A stretch of 48,405 bases of DNA from Spirochaetales bacterium. Its GTDB lineage: Bacteria; Spirochaetota; Spirochaetia; Treponematales; UBA12059. Location: the NCBI GenBank assembly GCA_016926955.1, contig JAFGNN010000011.1:1-48405 (forward strand), read 5' to 3'. Every line of letters starts with the position of its first letter. Position 1 is the first letter of the stretch. Position numbers and translations under genes: made by a program. The notes beneath the pieces are model-generated. The model was not told the DNA's origin, searched no databases, and worked only from the letters and a program-made list of their open reading frames with translations. Shown here piece after piece: positions 37,311-47,096 of the stretch.

Positions 37311-39943
37311 ATTTCCTTGGTCTGGGTTCCATCGGTCTTGTCGACGGACGCGGTGATGGGAGCTCCGGGGCTCGGGGTCGCGGAGGAAGCCTCCGCGGCA
37401 CCTTCGTTCTCCGGCTTTCCGCCGCCCGTCCCGTCGCTGGCAGTTCCCGCGTCCGACACGCCCGTCCCGAGGGATCCCGCGACGTCTGCGCCGCCCGGGC
37501 TCGAGCCGGATTTCGGGCCGACGGCACCGGGCGCCGCTAAATCCCGCGCGCCTGAGGCGGGGGGGACGCCGCCGTCGCGTTCCGGCGCCGAGCCGGAGGC
37601 TTCCTTCGCGGGCGTCCCGCGGGTCGATTTCGCGGGCGCCGGCCCCGTTGAAGAAACGCGGGCGATCGCGCCGCCCGTGCGGAAGCGGCCGACCGAATCG
37701 AGTATCCGCGCCGCGGTGTCGGCGTTCTCGCGCGACAGGTCCGTCAGCTTGGCGGCCGAATCGTCGATCTCGTGGATGCCGAGGGCGATCTCGTCCGCCG
37801 CGTTCCGGTTCTCCGCCGCGAGCCTGCGTACGTCCTCCATCGCCCGCGCGATGGCCTGAGACCCCTTTTCGAGGTTGATGCCCGCTCCTTCGAGCTGGCT
37901 GGCGGTGGAGGTGAGGCGCTCGAGGGCGCCCTGGGCTTCCCTGCCCCGCGAAACCGAGGAGCCGAGGGCGACCGAGGTCTGTTCCAGCTCGCGCGCGATC
38001 TCGGACAGTCCGTCGACGACGGACCCGATGCCCGCCCCGGTCTCGTCCGAACCCGCGGCCGCGGCGTGGATGGCGTCCGCGGTTTCCTTGATCGTGGCGC
38101 CTATGCCCTGGGCGTTCTCCGCGACGCTCTCGGAAAGCTTTCTGATCTCCTCCGCGACTACCGCGAAGCCGCGGCCGGCCTCTCCGGCGTGGGCCGCCTC
38201 GATGGCCGCGTTCATGGCCAGGAGCCGTGTCTGCTCCGCGATGCCGTCGATGATGCCGACGAGCTCCAGGGTCCGGGTGGCGCTTTCCTCCATGCGGCGC
38301 ATGGAGCTCGACTCGTTCTCGATGCGGTCGCGGCTCTCGGCGCCGAGGGCGCCTACCTTCGCCGCCACGTCGCGCTGCTCGTCGGCGCGGACAGCCAGAC
38401 GGTCGAGCTCCTCGACGATGCCGCCTATGACTGCCCCGACCCCTTCGACCGCGGACTCGAGCTCGCGCACCGCGTCGAGCACGGTGGTCGATGCTCCGGC
38501 GATCGCGTCCTTGGCCCCCTCGGCTTCCTCCGCGGCGCCGTCGAGCTTTTCCGTCTGGTTTCGCATGGAACCGATGGAGGCGCTCATCTGCGTGATCGTG
38601 GCCGCGGTCTCGGCAGCGTGGGCGGCCAGGGATTCGCTGCTCGCGTTCGAGGTTTCGGCGGATTGCCGGATGGCGTCGATGCTGCCGGTCAGCCTCGACG
38701 CGAGTTCCCTGAGCGAGTGCTGGATGCCCCCGATCTCGGTGCCGCTGGTCACGGGAATTTCGACGCTCAGGTCTCCCGCTCCCACGAGTCCCATGCTGCG
38801 GTTGACCTGGCCGACGCTCCCGGTGACGGAACGAACCACGATCAGGATGACGATGATGCCGACGGCGAAAGCCACGGCCGCCACGACTATCGACGCCACG
38901 AGGCCGCGCACGAAGGTTTCCATGGAAGCGGCGAGCGGCACGTAGACGATGATGGTCCAGTCGAGCCCGTTCTCGTCCACGAAGGGGCTCGAACTCACGA
39001 AGTTCAAGGCTCCTTCGACCATGATCTCGTCGAACCAGGTGCGCGACTCGGATATGCTCGCTTCGCCCGAGGCCGCGCTTGTGGCGTCCGCGGTCGGGTG
39101 GTCCATGGCCGCCGCCAGCACGGGATCGTCGCAGTCGATCGCGCGGATGCGGACCTGTGTGCCGGCCGCGGCCGCCAGGATCGGCGTGTCGTTCGAGGTG
39201 GCCACGAGGGCGCCCGTGTTGTCGACGAGGGCGGCGACCGCGCCGGAGCCGGCTACCGACTGCCGCACCAGTTCCTGAAGGCGCGCGAGCGCGAGGTCGG
39301 CGCCGACGACCCCGACGATCCCTTCGTCCTGCCCGCGGACCGGCGTGAAGGGGGTGACGACCAGGGAGCCGGAGACGAAGTCTATGTAGAGATCGGTCCA
39401 GCCCGATTCGCCGCGCGAGATGGCGCCCTCGAACCAGGGCCGCCCGACGGGGCTGAATTCCACCGACTGCTGCACCGGACCGATGGCCCCGCCCGGAAAG
39501 AGCTCGTGGTAGTTCATGAGGCCGTTCGTGTCGGCGTCGCGTATGGTCGCGACCCCTCCGCCGCTTTCGTTCCGCCCCACGAGGAGCACGCGTTCGGACG
39601 AGTCGCCGTAGAACAGCGTGGGAACGTCGGGATTGACGCCCGAAAGCCGGTAGAGCGTCTGGAGCAGGCCCTCGCTCCGCTCGAGGTCGATGCTCCCGCT
39701 CTCGGCGACCGCCGCGAAGCTCTCGAGGATGGAATGGGCCGAGCGGAAGAAGGACCTGGCCCGCGAGTCGATCTCTCCCGCCGTCTTCCAGGTGAGGGCC
39801 ACCGAGTTGTCGCGGAGCACCTGGCGCTGCGCGCTGACGGCGCTCATGAACACGAGTCCGATGGCGAGTCCGTAGACCAGCACGAAGGGCAGGACCAGGA
39901 TGACCCAGAGCCTGACTTTTACCCTGTTGCGATTTTCGCTCAT
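37286..39943 (-). CDS. Methyl-accepting chemotaxis protein with long disordered tail
   Basis: 885 residues. TM1 at 10-33, a dCache-like periplasmic sensor (about 40-335), TM2 at about 344-370, HAMP (about 372-425) and a long signalling coiled coil with the hairpin tip [20 protein letters not shown] near 575. It should signal to CheA/CheW. From about 780 to the end is a Pro/Gly/Ala/Thr-rich, low-complexity tail, EIKVKRDPA at the very end, which is not the CheR-tether pentapeptide. The ligand is unknown. GGAGGG precedes the ATG. It sits upstream of the metal operon on the same strand, but has its own sequence character. Confidence 0.93.
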   Translation of the reverse strand: MSENRNRVKVRLWVILVLPFVLVYGLAIGLVFMSAVSAQRQVLRDNSVALTWKTAGEIDSRARSFFRSAHSILESFAAVAESGSIDLERSEGLLQTLYRLSGVNPDVPTLFYGDSSERVLLVGRNESGGGVATIRDADTNGLMNYHELFPGGAIGPVQQSVEFSPVGRPWFEGAISRGESGWTDLYIDFVSGSLVVTPFTPVRGQDEGIVGVVGADLALARLQELVRQSVAGSGAVAALVDNTGALVATSNDTPILAAAAGTQVRIRAIDCDDPVLAAAMDHPTADATSAASGEASISESRTWFDEIMVEGALNFVSSSPFVDENGLDWTIIVYVPLAASMETFVRGLVASIVVAAVAFAVGIIVILIVVRSVTGSVGQVNRSMGLVGAGDLSVEIPVTSGTEIGGIQHSLRELASRLTGSIDAIRQSAETSNASSESLAAHAAETAATITQMSASIGSMRNQTEKLDGAAEEAEGAKDAIAGASTTVLDAVRELESAVEGVGAVIGGIVEELDRLAVRADEQRDVAAKVGALGAESRDRIENESSSMRRMEESATRTLELVGIIDGIAEQTRLLAMNAAIEAAHAGEAGRGFAVVAEEIRKLSESVAENAQGIGATIKETADAIHAAAAGSDETGAGIGSVVDGLSEIARELEQTSVALGSSVSRGREAQGALERLTSTASQLEGAGINLEKGSQAIARAMEDVRRLAAENRNAADEIALGIHEIDDSAAKLTDLSRENADTAARILDSVGRFRTGGAIARVSSTGPAPAKSTRGTPAKEASGSAPERDGGVPPASGARDLAAPGAVGPKSGSSPGGADVAGSLGTGVSDAGTASDGTGGGKPENEGAAEASSATPSPGAPITASVDKTDGTQTKEIKVKRDPA

Positions 39944-39996
39944 GTTCCCTCCAGCGACGGCGCGACCGGGCGGCCCTTGTCGGCCGCCGCTGTATT

Positions 39997-41403
39997 CTAG
40001 TACCTATCTGTACGGGTCGCCATGTATGCGCCCGGACTTTCGGGCGAGGGCGGCTCGAAACGATGGGGGACCGGCAGCCGAACGAGGTGGGCGAAGTCCT
40101 TGCCGGCCCGCGCGACGAGCGTGCCGAGGCTCGTTTCGGCAGCGCTCTCGAGGACTGCCACCCGGAAGACTCCGCCCGAGTCGAACCAGGGCACCAGGAC
40201 GGCCACGTGGTACCAGCGCCTTACACCCGCCTCCTTCGGATCGGAGCGGCTGATCGCGGCGAGGTAGGCGTGGCCCGGTTCCTTCGAAGCCAAAAGGAAG
40301 AGGACGGGAGCCAGTCCGTCGACGCGGTAGCCGGAATCGGGGAATCGGTCCGGGTATGCCTCGTATGCCGACAGGCCGTTGACCGGATCGCCGGTCTTTA
40401 CGAGGAGGGCCGGTGGAGGAAGGCGCACGTCCAGGGCGCGCGCGGCGTCCGCCGGAATGCCGCCGTCGCGCGATCCCGCGGCCAACGCGGCAAGGGCGCG
40501 CGTGAAATCGAGCCCGTAGTAGGGTTCGAGCGCGGTTTCGTAGGAGCGCGTGAACGAGGAGCCGCGGGAGCCCGGTTGGCCGGCGAGCGCGGCCATGAGC
40601 GACTTGATCTCGGCCACCGAGCTCCAGGTGCCGCGCGAGGGACCGAGCAGACCGTCCACCACCCACTTTGCGAAGCCCGAGCAGTTCAGGCCGGGCCCGG
40701 GACCGGCCTGCGGGGCGGCGTCTTCCAGGCGTACCCAGGAGCCGTCCGCGTCGAGCGCTCCGTCGTCGGCGTAGGCGAGGGACGGAAGCGCCGCGCGGAC
40801 GCTCGCGACCATTGCGGCGATCTCGCGGTAGAGTGTGGGCTCGGGCGAGAAGAGCCCCCAATCGACCAGCTCGGAGCTGAGCTCCACCAGGCTCGGAAGC
40901 GAGGCGGTCAGGACGCGCTCGAAGGGCAGGGGCAGCGGCACCCCGAGGCGGAGTATGCCGCCGTAGGCGACTACGTCCAGCCTGCTGCGCGAGCCGTCCG
41001 GCGTTACCAGGGCGAAGGTTCCCGGATCGGAGCGGAGGAATATCTTGGCGGAGACCGGCGAACCGTCGGAAACGCGCCGCTTGAGTATCCACGCGCCCTG
41101 GGCGTAGACGGGATAGGCATCGCCCCGGCGCGGCAGGACGAGCATGTAGAAATAGTCGCGACCGCGCTCCACCCGGAGTTCCCACGTGCGTCCCGCGTCG
41201 CTGACGACCCGCGGCTTCATGGCCAGGGCCGCCTCGCGGGGGGCCACGAGGAAATCCTCCCAACGGGCCGCCCTGACTCTGGCGGAATCCGGCGCGCGCG
41301 CGAGCGGCAGGTCGCCCGGCAGGGGCGGCCAGGGCTGCGCCTCCAGCCGAGCCGCCGCGAAGGACAGCAGGAGCATGGAGGCGACAAGGGGGATGCGGAC
41401 CAT
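39997..41403 (-). CDS. Exported NlpC/P60-like cysteine-peptidase-like protein
   Basis: 468 residues. A signal peptide ([23 protein letters not shown]) leads. Near residue 241 there is [15 protein letters not shown], the Cys nucleophile motif of NlpC/P60 or transglutaminase-like peptidases, and near 399 [10 protein letters not shown] could supply the His. The long middle carries no recognised domain. I expect a role in cell-wall peptide cleavage but activity is unproven. The start could also be 41430 (nine extra residues); 41403 leaves a clean signal peptide, though the RBS is weak. Confidence 0.72.
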   Translation of the reverse strand: MVRIPLVASMLLLSFAAARLEAQPWPPLPGDLPLARAPDSARVRAARWEDFLVAPREAALAMKPRVVSDAGRTWELRVERGRDYFYMLVLPRRGDAYPVYAQGAWILKRRVSDGSPVSAKIFLRSDPGTFALVTPDGSRSRLDVVAYGGILRLGVPLPLPFERVLTASLPSLVELSSELVDWGLFSPEPTLYREIAAMVASVRAALPSLAYADDGALDADGSWVRLEDAAPQAGPGPGLNCSGFAKWVVDGLLGPSRGTWSSVAEIKSLMAALAGQPGSRGSSFTRSYETALEPYYGLDFTRALAALAAGSRDGGIPADAARALDVRLPPPALLVKTGDPVNGLSAYEAYPDRFPDSGYRVDGLAPVLFLLASKEPGHAYLAAISRSDPKEAGVRRWYHVAVLVPWFDSGGVFRVAVLESAAETSLGTLVARAGKDFAHLVRLPVPHRFEPPSPESPGAYMATRTDRY

Positions 41404-41550
41404 GCCGCCGTGACAGGTTCTACCGTGCATCGTACTACGAGTATCGGTCCGCCGGAGTCCGGAATGGAGGGGCGAGGGCGTTCGCGCGCTTCATTCCGGA
41501 AGCTTCCGAGCCGATCAGGTTAAGGACGACAAGAAAACCTCGGAGTATCC

Positions 41551-42621
41551 ATGCAACCCGCCAGAATCGCAGCCCGGGCCATCGTCCTCGCAGTCATCGT
41601 CGCCGTCCCGCTCGCCGCCTCCACCGGTACCGCCCCCCGTGCCTCGGGCGGCTCCGAGCCGGAGCTGGCGCCGTCCCCTGCCCAGCCGAATCCGTACAGG
41701 CTCTTCCCGTCGCTCTACCGCAAGGATTCGGGCATGCTGGTCGAGGGCGAGGAGCCGCTTCACGGCCTGGAAACCTTCCGCGATCCCGTGTTGCCCGCCC
41801 CGCAGGAGGACCCCGGTCAGGGGCCAGAGACCGACCCGTACGAGCGCATCCCGCTCGTGGTGGACACGGACATCGTCGCCTTCTACGGAAAGCCGGGCGC
41901 GGTCCGCATGGGCATACTCGGCGAGTACCGCAAGGAAGAGCTCGCCGTGATGCTCGACGCTTACGTGGGGCTCTACGACGGGCACAACGGCGAGCGCCGC
42001 GCCCGGGGCGCGTTCTACATCATCTACGGCACGGTATGGCCAGAGGGGGAGATCGGCATCCTCGCGGACCGGGTGGTCAGGGAATGGGTGGAATTCGCGG
42101 CCGAGCGCGGCATGCTCGTCTTCCTCGACCACCAGATCGGCAAGTACACGGTCGAACAGGCCACCCAGAAGCTCCTGCCCTGGCTCAGGTATCCGAACGT
42201 CCACCTCGCGCTCGATCCCGAATGGCGGACGACGAAGCCGATGGAGGAGATCGGATCTATCACGGGCGACGAGCTCAACATGGCCCAGCGCATGGTGGAC
42301 GACTATCTGCGGGAGAACGGGCTACCGGGGCTCCGCATGCTGGTGGTCCACCAGTTCAACCGCAAGATGATAGCTGCGCGCGAGCGGGTCCGGGCGGATT
42401 TCGACCGCGTCGTCCTCATCCACAACTCCGACGGCTTCGGTTCGCCGGCCCTCAAGCGCATGTCGTACGCGATGAACGCGGAGGCGGGCAACATGCCGCT
42501 CAAGGGCTTCAAGCTCTTCTTCAAGTCGAGGTGGCCGGGGGCCGGGTACGACGAACCCTTGCTCAAGCCGGAGGAAGTCCTCGCGCTCTCGCCGCGTCCC
42601 GTCCTCATCATGTACCAGTAG
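41551..42621 (+). CDS. Conserved secreted protein of unknown function
   Basis: 356 residues. A signal-like start (MQPARIAARAIVLAVIVAVP) with a small-residue cleavage region, then a Pro-rich linker to about 60, then a compact globular part. VDTDIVAFYGKPGAVRMGIL, then DGHNGERRARGAFYIIYGTVWPEGEIGILADRV and HLALDPEWRTTKPMEEIGS are the distinctive motifs. I recall similar proteins in spirochaetes but no known function. GGAG lies 5 nt before the ATG. It diverges from the NlpC-like gene across 147 bp. Confidence 0.75.
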   Translation: MQPARIAARAIVLAVIVAVPLAASTGTAPRASGGSEPELAPSPAQPNPYRLFPSLYRKDSGMLVEGEEPLHGLETFRDPVLPAPQEDPGQGPETDPYERIPLVVDTDIVAFYGKPGAVRMGILGEYRKEELAVMLDAYVGLYDGHNGERRARGAFYIIYGTVWPEGEIGILADRVVREWVEFAAERGMLVFLDHQIGKYTVEQATQKLLPWLRYPNVHLALDPEWRTTKPMEEIGSITGDELNMAQRMVDDYLRENGLPGLRMLVVHQFNRKMIAARERVRADFDRVVLIHNSDGFGSPALKRMSYAMNAEAGNMPLKGFKLFFKSRWPGAGYDEPLLKPEEVLALSPRPVLIMYQ

Positions 42622-42664
42622 GAGCTTTTTCCCCCGGATGGTTCCTCCCCGTCGCGCGCGGGGG

Positions 42665-42670
42665 TATACT
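42665..42670 (+). promoter_or_regulatory. -10 box upstream of the barrel/Ig/OmpA gene
   Basis: TATACT in GGGGTATACTTG, about 150 bp before the ATG at 42821. No strong -35 box. It leaves a long untranslated leader. Confidence 0.45.
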
Positions 42671-42820
42671 TGTAGCTCGGGTCGGTGCGCGCGCGTAACG
42701 AAAGCGACGCTCCGTCCGTTCTTTCCATCGGTGACGCGGCGGCGTCGTCTCGGCTCGCCCCGTGTCGCCCCGCGAAACCTAAGCCGAGCATCGATCATGA
42801 ACCGTCAGCGGAGGATGCCA

Positions 42821-45800
42821 ATGACCTCGCCACGCCGGGCTCTCGCCCTTCTCGTATCCGTCCTGGCCATCGCGACCGGGGCCGCCTGGGCCTTCGACCC
42901 CCCGACGGGGTCTGAAGCCCCTCCGGTCCTCTCCTCGCCCTTCCTTGTGGCCTCCGGCGGCCGCGTCGCGCAGGAGTGGGCTCCCATGGGCTCGTTCCTC
43001 AATCCCGCGGCCGCGGCCTGGGCGCAGCGCAGCTTCATCGAAGCCAGCTACCTTGCCTTGCCCGGTTTCGGTCCCTCGACCGGCTACGGGAGCGGTCTGG
43101 ACCTGGGCCTTACCCTGCCCCGCGCGTACGGCGTGTGGAGTTTCGGCCTTTCCTACCTCCACTCGCCCTTCCCGGCCCTGCCCCTCGAGACGAGCCTCTC
43201 GGCGCAGGCCTCGATCGCGAAGGAGCTTTCCGGTCGGGTGGCGCTCGGCCTTGGCCTCGGGGGCTCGATCGGCGGCCCCGCCGGCTGGTCGCTCGACGGC
43301 GACCTCGGCGTTCTGGTGCGTCATGGCGACTTGGGAGCGCTCAAGGAATTCGCGTGGGGAGCGGCACTGACCGGGCTGGGCAAGACCGTCGCCCCGAGTC
43401 CCTACACCTTCTCGATCGGCGCCTCCGGCTACCTGGTGCGCTCGAGCTCCTTCGACCTCGGCCTCGCCGCCGACCTTTCGTTCCCCTCGTTCCAGAACCT
43501 CGTGCTCGGCCTCGGCCTCGACCTGGCCATCGGGCGCGTGGCCTTCATCAACCTCGGGTGGGACGTCAACCTCCGCGAAGCCTTCGACGGGGCCGCCGAG
43601 AGCATGATCCCCTCCTTCGGCCTTTCCGCGCTCATCCCGCTCGACCGCAAGGCCGACGAGTCCTTCATCTCAAAGTCCGGCTGGGACCGCTCGGAGCTCC
43701 GCCCGGCGCTCGCCGCCCGCCCGCTTTATGACGGAATCTGGGGCATCTCTGCGGGTGCCGGCATGGCGCTCGGCGTCGTGGACCGCAATCCGCCGAGCAT
43801 AGAGCTCGGCTATCCCGCGACCGACTACGAGCTCTACTACATGTCGCCGAACGACGACGGCCGCAACGACGAGATTGTCCTTCCCCTTTCAATAGAAGAC
43901 GAGCGCTATCTGTCCGGCTATACCTTCATGGCCCTCGCCGAGGACGGGACCGTCGTCAGGTCCATCGGCAACAAGGAGACGCCGCCCGAGGCCGCCGATC
44001 TCAAGGGCGCGTTCCGGAGCCTGCTCTACGTCAAGAAGGGCATTCCCGTACCGGCCGAACTGACCTGGAACGGCCGCGCCGACTCGGGCGAAACGGTGGG
44101 CGACGGCACATACGTCCTCGTGGTAGAGGCCGTGGATGACAACGGCAACTCCGGCCGCTCCGTCGAGCGCCGCGTCGTCGTCGACCGGACGCCGCCCGCC
44201 GCGACGGTCAAATCGCCGACCGATTCGGCCGCCCTCATCTTCAGCCCCGACGGCGACGGCCTCAAGGACGTCTTCGTCCTGCCGCAGGAGGGTTCCGTCG
44301 AGGACAAGTGGATCGGCACGGTGCTCGACTCGGTCGGCACCGTGGTGCGTACCTACACCTGGGAGGCCGCCGCCCCCGCCGAGCTCTCGTGGGACGGCTC
44401 GACCGACTCCGGCGGCATCGCTCCCGACGGAGTCTATTCCTGGACCCTCCACGCGACCGACCGGGCCCGCAACGAGACCAATCGCCGCGTGGACAACATC
44501 CTCGTGAACACCCTGCGCCCGCCGGTTTCCGTCGCCATCGACATGGCGGCGTTCAGCCCGAACGGCGACGGCTCCAAGGACCGCATCAACCTGCTGCCCT
44601 CGGTGCCCGTGCCGAACGGCCTCGCGTCGTGGACGCTCTCCATTCTCGACAAGGCGGACGCGGAGGTGTGGAAGGCCTCCGGGACCGCGGGCGACCTGCC
44701 CTCGCGCGTGGCCTTCGACGGCCTCGGCTCGACCGGGAAGGTCCTGGCCGAAGGCAGCTACAAGGCCCGCTTCACGGTAAGCTACGTGAACGGCCACGAG
44801 CCGAGCGCCGACTCGCCGGCCTTCACCCTGGACTCCACGCCGCCAGCGGCCACCGTCTCCGCCGACCGCAGTGCCTTCAACCCCGTCGGCGTGGCCGATC
44901 AGGCCTTCGTGGCCTTCAGGCAGGCGGGCAGCTTCGAGGAAACCTGGACCGGCGAGCTTGCCGGTCCCGACGGCAGGACGATCCGGACCTGGCGCTTCAT
45001 CGGCGAGCCCGACGAGAGGCTTTCGTGGGACGGCCGCGATGAGGCGGGCCGCGTCGCCGCGGACGGGACCTACCGCTACCGGCTTTCCGCCGTCGACCGC
45101 GCGGGCAACGCCTGGACGAGCGCGCCGGTCGAAGTGAAGATCGACACCGAGAAGAAGGATGCCTTCCTGTCCACCGACCGCCGGGCTTTCAGCCCGAACG
45201 GCGACGGCGTCGCGGACACGCTCAGGCTCCTGCCTGAGATCCGGGCGACCGACGCTCCGGCCTCGTGGGAGCTCGGCGTCTACGCGGACCTTGGTCCCGC
45301 AGCCCCCGCCGGGCAAAAGCCCGTCAAGTCGTGGACCGGTCGCGGAGCCGCCCCGGCCTCGCTCGCCTGGGACGGAAAGACGGACTCAGGCGCGATGGCG
45401 GCGGATGCGGGCTATACGGCCGCCCTCGTCGTCCGTTTCGCGAACGGCACCGAAAAGACCGCCGAGGCGCCGCTCTTCCGTCTCGACACCAAGGCTCCGT
45501 CCATAGAGCTTTCGGCCGCGCCCATCCTCTTCTCGCCTAACGGCGACGGTTTCAAGGATAGCCTGGCGGTGACGCAGAGCTCCGCTCCCGGCGACGACTG
45601 GGAGGCGGTCATGGTCTCGGCCGACCGGAAGACGGTCCGCTCGTGGCGCTGGAAGGACAAGGTGGCCGCGCTCGAATGGGACGGCACCGACAGCGAGGGC
45701 AACCCCGTCGCGGACGGCGTGTACCGCTACGTCGTCGGCTCGACCGACGCCGCCGGCAACAAGACCGAACGGACCGTCGAGGGCATCCGGGTCGACCGCC

Positions 45801-46885
45801 GGGTCACGCAGGTCTTCCTGACCGCCAGCCGCATGGGCATCTCGCCCAACGGCGACGGCGTGGCGGACGAGCTCAGGTTCGTTCCGATCGTACGCCTGGC
45901 CGACGGCATCGAATCCTGGAGCGTTTCGCTGCTGGACGAGACCGATACGGCCCGCAAGACCTGGAAGGGAACGGGCGCGACGGTCCCGAAAGAGATAGCC
46001 TGGGACGGCAAGCTCGACGACGGCTCGACCCGCGAGGGCCTCATGAACGCCGTCTTCACGGTGGTCTACGCGAAGGGCGACAAGCCGGAGGCCCGCGTCG
46101 GCCCGATCGCGGTCGACGCCGAGGGGCCGCGGCTCCGCGTCACCGCCTCGCCCGCCATGTTCAGTCCCGACAATGACGGCGTCGACGACGAGCTTGTCTT
46201 CGGCATCGAGGCCCGCGATCTTTCGGCGGTCAAGAGCTGGAAGCTCGACATCCTCGAGGAGAACATCGACGACGCCACCAAGCGTCGCGTGTTCGCGGGT
46301 TTCGGCGGCGAAGGCTCGCCCAAGGAGCGCCTCGTGTGGGACGGACGCTCGTCGAAGGGCGAGCTCGTGGAGGCGGCCACCGACTACCCCTACGTCATCA
46401 CGGTGACGGACGAGTGGGGCAACACCGCCCGCCACGAGGGCCGCGTCGCGGTCGACGTCCTCGTGATCCGCGAGGGCGACCGGCTCAAGATCAAGGTGCC
46501 CTCGATCGTGTTCCAGTCGAACGGCGCCGGATTCACCGGGCTCGCGGCGGATACGGTCGACCGCAACACCCAGGTGCTCAAGCGCATCGCCATCATCCTG
46601 AACCGCTTCCGCGACTACGAGATCCGCATCGAAGGCCACGCGAATTCGATCGCCAAGATGACGGGCGCCGGAGCGGCGGCCATCGAACGCGAGGAGCGCG
46701 ACACGCTCATTCCGCTCTCGACGGCTCGCGCCGATTCGGTGCGCCGTCTGCTCGTCGAGTACGGCGTCGACCCGAAGCGCCTCTCCGTGGCGGGCGTGGG
46801 TTCGTCGGCGCCCGTCGTGGATTTCCGCGACGCCGAGAACCGCTGGAAGAACCGCCGCGTGGAGTTCATCCTCATCAAGAAATAA
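42821..46885 (+). CDS. Outer-membrane barrel, Ig-repeat and OmpA-domain protein
   Basis: 1354 residues. A signal peptide (MTSPRRALALLVSVLAIATG) is followed by a beta-barrel-like N-terminus (about 30-335) resembling spirochaetal UPF0164-type proteins. Eight FlgD-Ig-type modules follow, each starting with SPxxDG-type loops at about 341, 474, 578, 686, 790, 904, 1007 and 1114 (FNPVG at 686 is degenerate). The end (about 1220-1354) is an OmpA-type peptidoglycan-binding domain: RIEGHANS, LSTARADSVRRLLVEYGV and NRRVEFILI. It likely links outer membrane to wall. ATG 42821 has GGAGG 6 nt upstream; an upstream ATG lacks an RBS. Confidence 0.9.
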   Translation: MTSPRRALALLVSVLAIATGAAWAFDPPTGSEAPPVLSSPFLVASGGRVAQEWAPMGSFLNPAAAAWAQRSFIEASYLALPGFGPSTGYGSGLDLGLTLPRAYGVWSFGLSYLHSPFPALPLETSLSAQASIAKELSGRVALGLGLGGSIGGPAGWSLDGDLGVLVRHGDLGALKEFAWGAALTGLGKTVAPSPYTFSIGASGYLVRSSSFDLGLAADLSFPSFQNLVLGLGLDLAIGRVAFINLGWDVNLREAFDGAAESMIPSFGLSALIPLDRKADESFISKSGWDRSELRPALAARPLYDGIWGISAGAGMALGVVDRNPPSIELGYPATDYELYYMSPNDDGRNDEIVLPLSIEDERYLSGYTFMALAEDGTVVRSIGNKETPPEAADLKGAFRSLLYVKKGIPVPAELTWNGRADSGETVGDGTYVLVVEAVDDNGNSGRSVERRVVVDRTPPAATVKSPTDSAALIFSPDGDGLKDVFVLPQEGSVEDKWIGTVLDSVGTVVRTYTWEAAAPAELSWDGSTDSGGIAPDGVYSWTLHATDRARNETNRRVDNILVNTLRPPVSVAIDMAAFSPNGDGSKDRINLLPSVPVPNGLASWTLSILDKADAEVWKASGTAGDLPSRVAFDGLGSTGKVLAEGSYKARFTVSYVNGHEPSADSPAFTLDSTPPAATVSADRSAFNPVGVADQAFVAFRQAGSFEETWTGELAGPDGRTIRTWRFIGEPDERLSWDGRDEAGRVAADGTYRYRLSAVDRAGNAWTSAPVEVKIDTEKKDAFLSTDRRAFSPNGDGVADTLRLLPEIRATDAPASWELGVYADLGPAAPAGQKPVKSWTGRGAAPASLAWDGKTDSGAMAADAGYTAALVVRFANGTEKTAEAPLFRLDTKAPSIELSAAPILFSPNGDGFKDSLAVTQSSAPGDDWEAVMVSADRKTVRSWRWKDKVAALEWDGTDSEGNPVADGVYRYVVGSTDAAGNKTERTVEGIRVDRRVTQVFLTASRMGISPNGDGVADELRFVPIVRLADGIESWSVSLLDETDTARKTWKGTGATVPKEIAWDGKLDDGSTREGLMNAVFTVVYAKGDKPEARVGPIAVDAEGPRLRVTASPAMFSPDNDGVDDELVFGIEARDLSAVKSWKLDILEENIDDATKRRVFAGFGGEGSPKERLVWDGRSSKGELVEAATDYPYVITVTDEWGNTARHEGRVAVDVLVIREGDRLKIKVPSIVFQSNGAGFTGLAADTVDRNTQVLKRIAIILNRFRDYEIRIEGHANSIAKMTGAGAAAIEREERDTLIPLSTARADSVRRLLVEYGVDPKRLSVAGVGSSAPVVDFRDAENRWKNRRVEFILIKK

Positions 46886-46895
46886 GGCCAGGACG

Positions 46896-47091
46896 ACGCC
46901 GAGGCGCCGATGAGGATGCCCGCGCCAGACGCGGGCTCCTCGATCCTTCCGCTCCGGAAGCGGCGCGAAGCGAAGCAGACGCCGAGGCGTCGGGAATATG
47001 AAGGAGGAGGCGGGGTCGATGCCCCGCCTCCTCGCTTTATACCTGGTCATCCTGCCCGTTGCCCCGTCCCTGCTTCTCGGCGCCTCGGCGT
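46896..47091. mobile_element. Copy B of the ~195-bp inverted-repeat (MITE-like) element
   Basis: Left arm ACGCCGAGGCGCCGA (46896-46910) and right arm TCGGCGCCTCGGCGT (47077-47091) are a perfect 15-bp inverted pair. The interior matches copy A at 1018-1211 in several blocks. It sits between the 3' ends of the OmpA gene and murB, which converge, and contains a strong hairpin at 47004-47033. No direct target duplication was identified. Confidence 0.72.
47004..47033. terminator. Perfect 12-bp hairpin inside element B
   Basis: GAGGAGGCGGGG, loop TCGATG, CCCCGCCTCCTC, followed by GCTTTAT. A strong stem; likely terminates the OmpA-domain gene (plus) and perhaps murB (minus). Confidence 0.75.
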
Positions 47092-47096
47092 TGGAT

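Noticed and set aside
37772-40000. A 742-codon forward frame antisense to the chemoreceptor
   Set aside because: Asp/Gly/Arg-rich mirror of a certain coding sequence; typical high-GC shadow.
43889-47050. Two long minus-strand frames antisense to the OmpA-domain gene
   Set aside because: They follow the repeats of the real gene in mirror and have no recognisable domain or RBS.
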